Source: Phytoactinopolyspora alkaliphila | Lineage (GTDB): Bacteria > Actinomycetota > Actinomycetes > Jiangellales > Jiangellaceae | Length of the DNA: 64,000 nt | Assembly (NCBI RefSeq): GCF_010550695.1 | Contig: NZ_JAAGOB010000005.1 | Coordinates: 183,547 to 247,546, forward strand | Reading direction: 5' to 3' | Shown here: positions 63,413 to 64,000 of the stretch, piece after piece | How positions within the stretch are numbered: the first letter of the stretch is position 1 | How the letters are laid out: each line of letters starts with the position of its first letter | The notes under the pieces: model-generated | The model's input: the letters and a program-made list of their open reading frames with translations, nothing else | Told to the model about the DNA's origin: nothing | Databases searched by the model: none | Made by a program: the position numbers and the translations under genes

Positions 63413-64000
63413 ATGACATCGCACCAGCGACGTGGCGTCCGTGGCCTGACTGCTACGGCCGTGGCCGGAGCACTGCTTCTCACGATTCCGGCGGCGGCCG
63501 CCCCGGATGATGGCGGACCGGTGGAGGCAGGGATCTTCGTGGAGAAAGTGCATGACCTATCTGAGGACTTCATTCATGGCGCCGACATCTCGACGGTCCT
63601 CTCACTTGAAGAGAGCGGCGTGACGTTCTACGACACGGCCGGCAACAAAGCGGATCTGTTCGCGGTGCTGGCCGACGCCGGGATCACCGACATCCGCATC
63701 CGGGTGTGGAACGACCCCTGGGACGCCGAAGGCCGGGGGTATGGAGGTGGCAACGTCGACGTGCCACGGGCGGTCGAGATCGGGCAGAGGGCTACCGCCC
63801 ACGGTATGAGCGTCCTGGTCAACTTCCACTACTCCGACTTCTGGGCCGATCCCAGCAAGCAGCACGTGCCCAAAGCCTGGGAGGGCATGAGCGTCGACGA
63901 GAAGGTCGACGCGCTGGGTGACTTCACTCGCGAGGCGCTCGAGGAGTTCCGGAACGCGGGTGTGGACGTCCGTATGGTTCAGGTCGGTAATGAGACGAAT
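63413..64000 (+). CDS. GH53 arabinogalactan endo-beta-1,4-galactanase (3' end outside window)
   Basis: The first 196 codons are present. A Sec signal peptide (GLTATAVAGALLLTIPAAAA) is followed by the GH53 start FIHGADISTVLSLEESGVTFYDTAGNKADLFAVLADAGITDIRIRVWNDP and HGMSVLVNFHYSDFWADPSKQ. The acid/base block is just entered (VQVGNETN, with Glu of the NE pair). It is secreted to cut galactan into oligosaccharides for the importer. AGGAAGCGAG lies upstream of the ATG. Confidence 0.94.
   Translation, partial: MTSHQRRGVRGLTATAVAGALLLTIPAAAAPDDGGPVEAGIFVEKVHDLSEDFIHGADISTVLSLEESGVTFYDTAGNKADLFAVLADAGITDIRIRVWNDPWDAEGRGYGGGNVDVPRAVEIGQRATAHGMSVLVNFHYSDFWADPSKQHVPKAWEGMSVDEKVDALGDFTREALEEFRNAGVDVRMVQVGNETN

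Overview
The window is one contiguous piece of a high-GC actinomycete chromosome. Supporting signs are near-universal GTG/ATG starts with 4-bp ATGA/GTGA overlaps, the lysC-asd and recR-ybaB-dnaX-SRP RNA neighbourhoods, LytR_C and LCP cell-wall proteins, a RepSA/FtsK-type integrative element, and many ABC-linked glycan loci. The genus cannot be fixed from sequence alone; a soil- or plant-associated actinobacterium that degrades plant polysaccharides fits best.

Layout. 1-7.7 kb is core housekeeping: a metallophosphoesterase (partial), YqeY, aspartate-semialdehyde dehydrogenase and aspartokinase, a DUF5063 protein, RecR, YbaB/EbfC, DnaX and the small SRP RNA. 7.8-23.8 kb is a genomic island built on a tRNA-Ser(GGA) gene. 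A complete 13.1-kb pSAM2-like AICE (int, xis, repSA, FtsK-type tra, pra, HTH-TPR regulator, Nudix hydrolase, GntR regulator) lies between two perfect 76-bp copies of the tRNA 3' half. Its cargo includes a DprA-like gene overlapping a phosphoribosyltransferase gene, which is the composition of the ShosTA toxin-antitoxin/anti-phage system, plus an orphan membrane protein in low-GC DNA. A third tRNA fragment near 22.1 kb is followed by a relic integrase tail, so at least two earlier related elements have decayed in tandem here. They leave a DUF5615/RHH toxin-antitoxin pair, a truncated gene, an inositol-monophosphatase-family gene and a small HTH gene.

23.8-26.4 kb carries a MerR regulator divergent from an MFS exporter over a perfect operator palindrome, then a nucleoside hydrolase. 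26.7-41.4 kb is a carbohydrate locus: a Gfo/Idh/MocA dehydrogenase with an unclassified glycosidase-like protein, a Tat-exported GH10 enzyme, an ABC sugar importer, a coupled PhyH-GH13-MDR dehydrogenase operon, and divergent LacI and AraC regulators with operator-like palindromes between them. 41.5-57 kb returns to conserved actinobacterial genes: LytR_C protein, cation/proton antiporter, tadA, upp, the three-gene proton-translocating transhydrogenase, an FN3 membrane protein, LCP ligase, RidA, an LmeA-like protein, and tRNA-Ser(CGA) and tRNA-Ser(GCT). 56.2-64 kb is a galactan utilisation locus: LacI regulator, GH42 beta-galactosidase, MalEFG-like importer and a GH53 endo-galactanase cut by the window edge. 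Secreted GH53 would release galacto-oligosaccharides, the importer take them up and intracellular GH42 hydrolyse them.

All functional calls rest on reading translated sequence and motifs; no database search was run.
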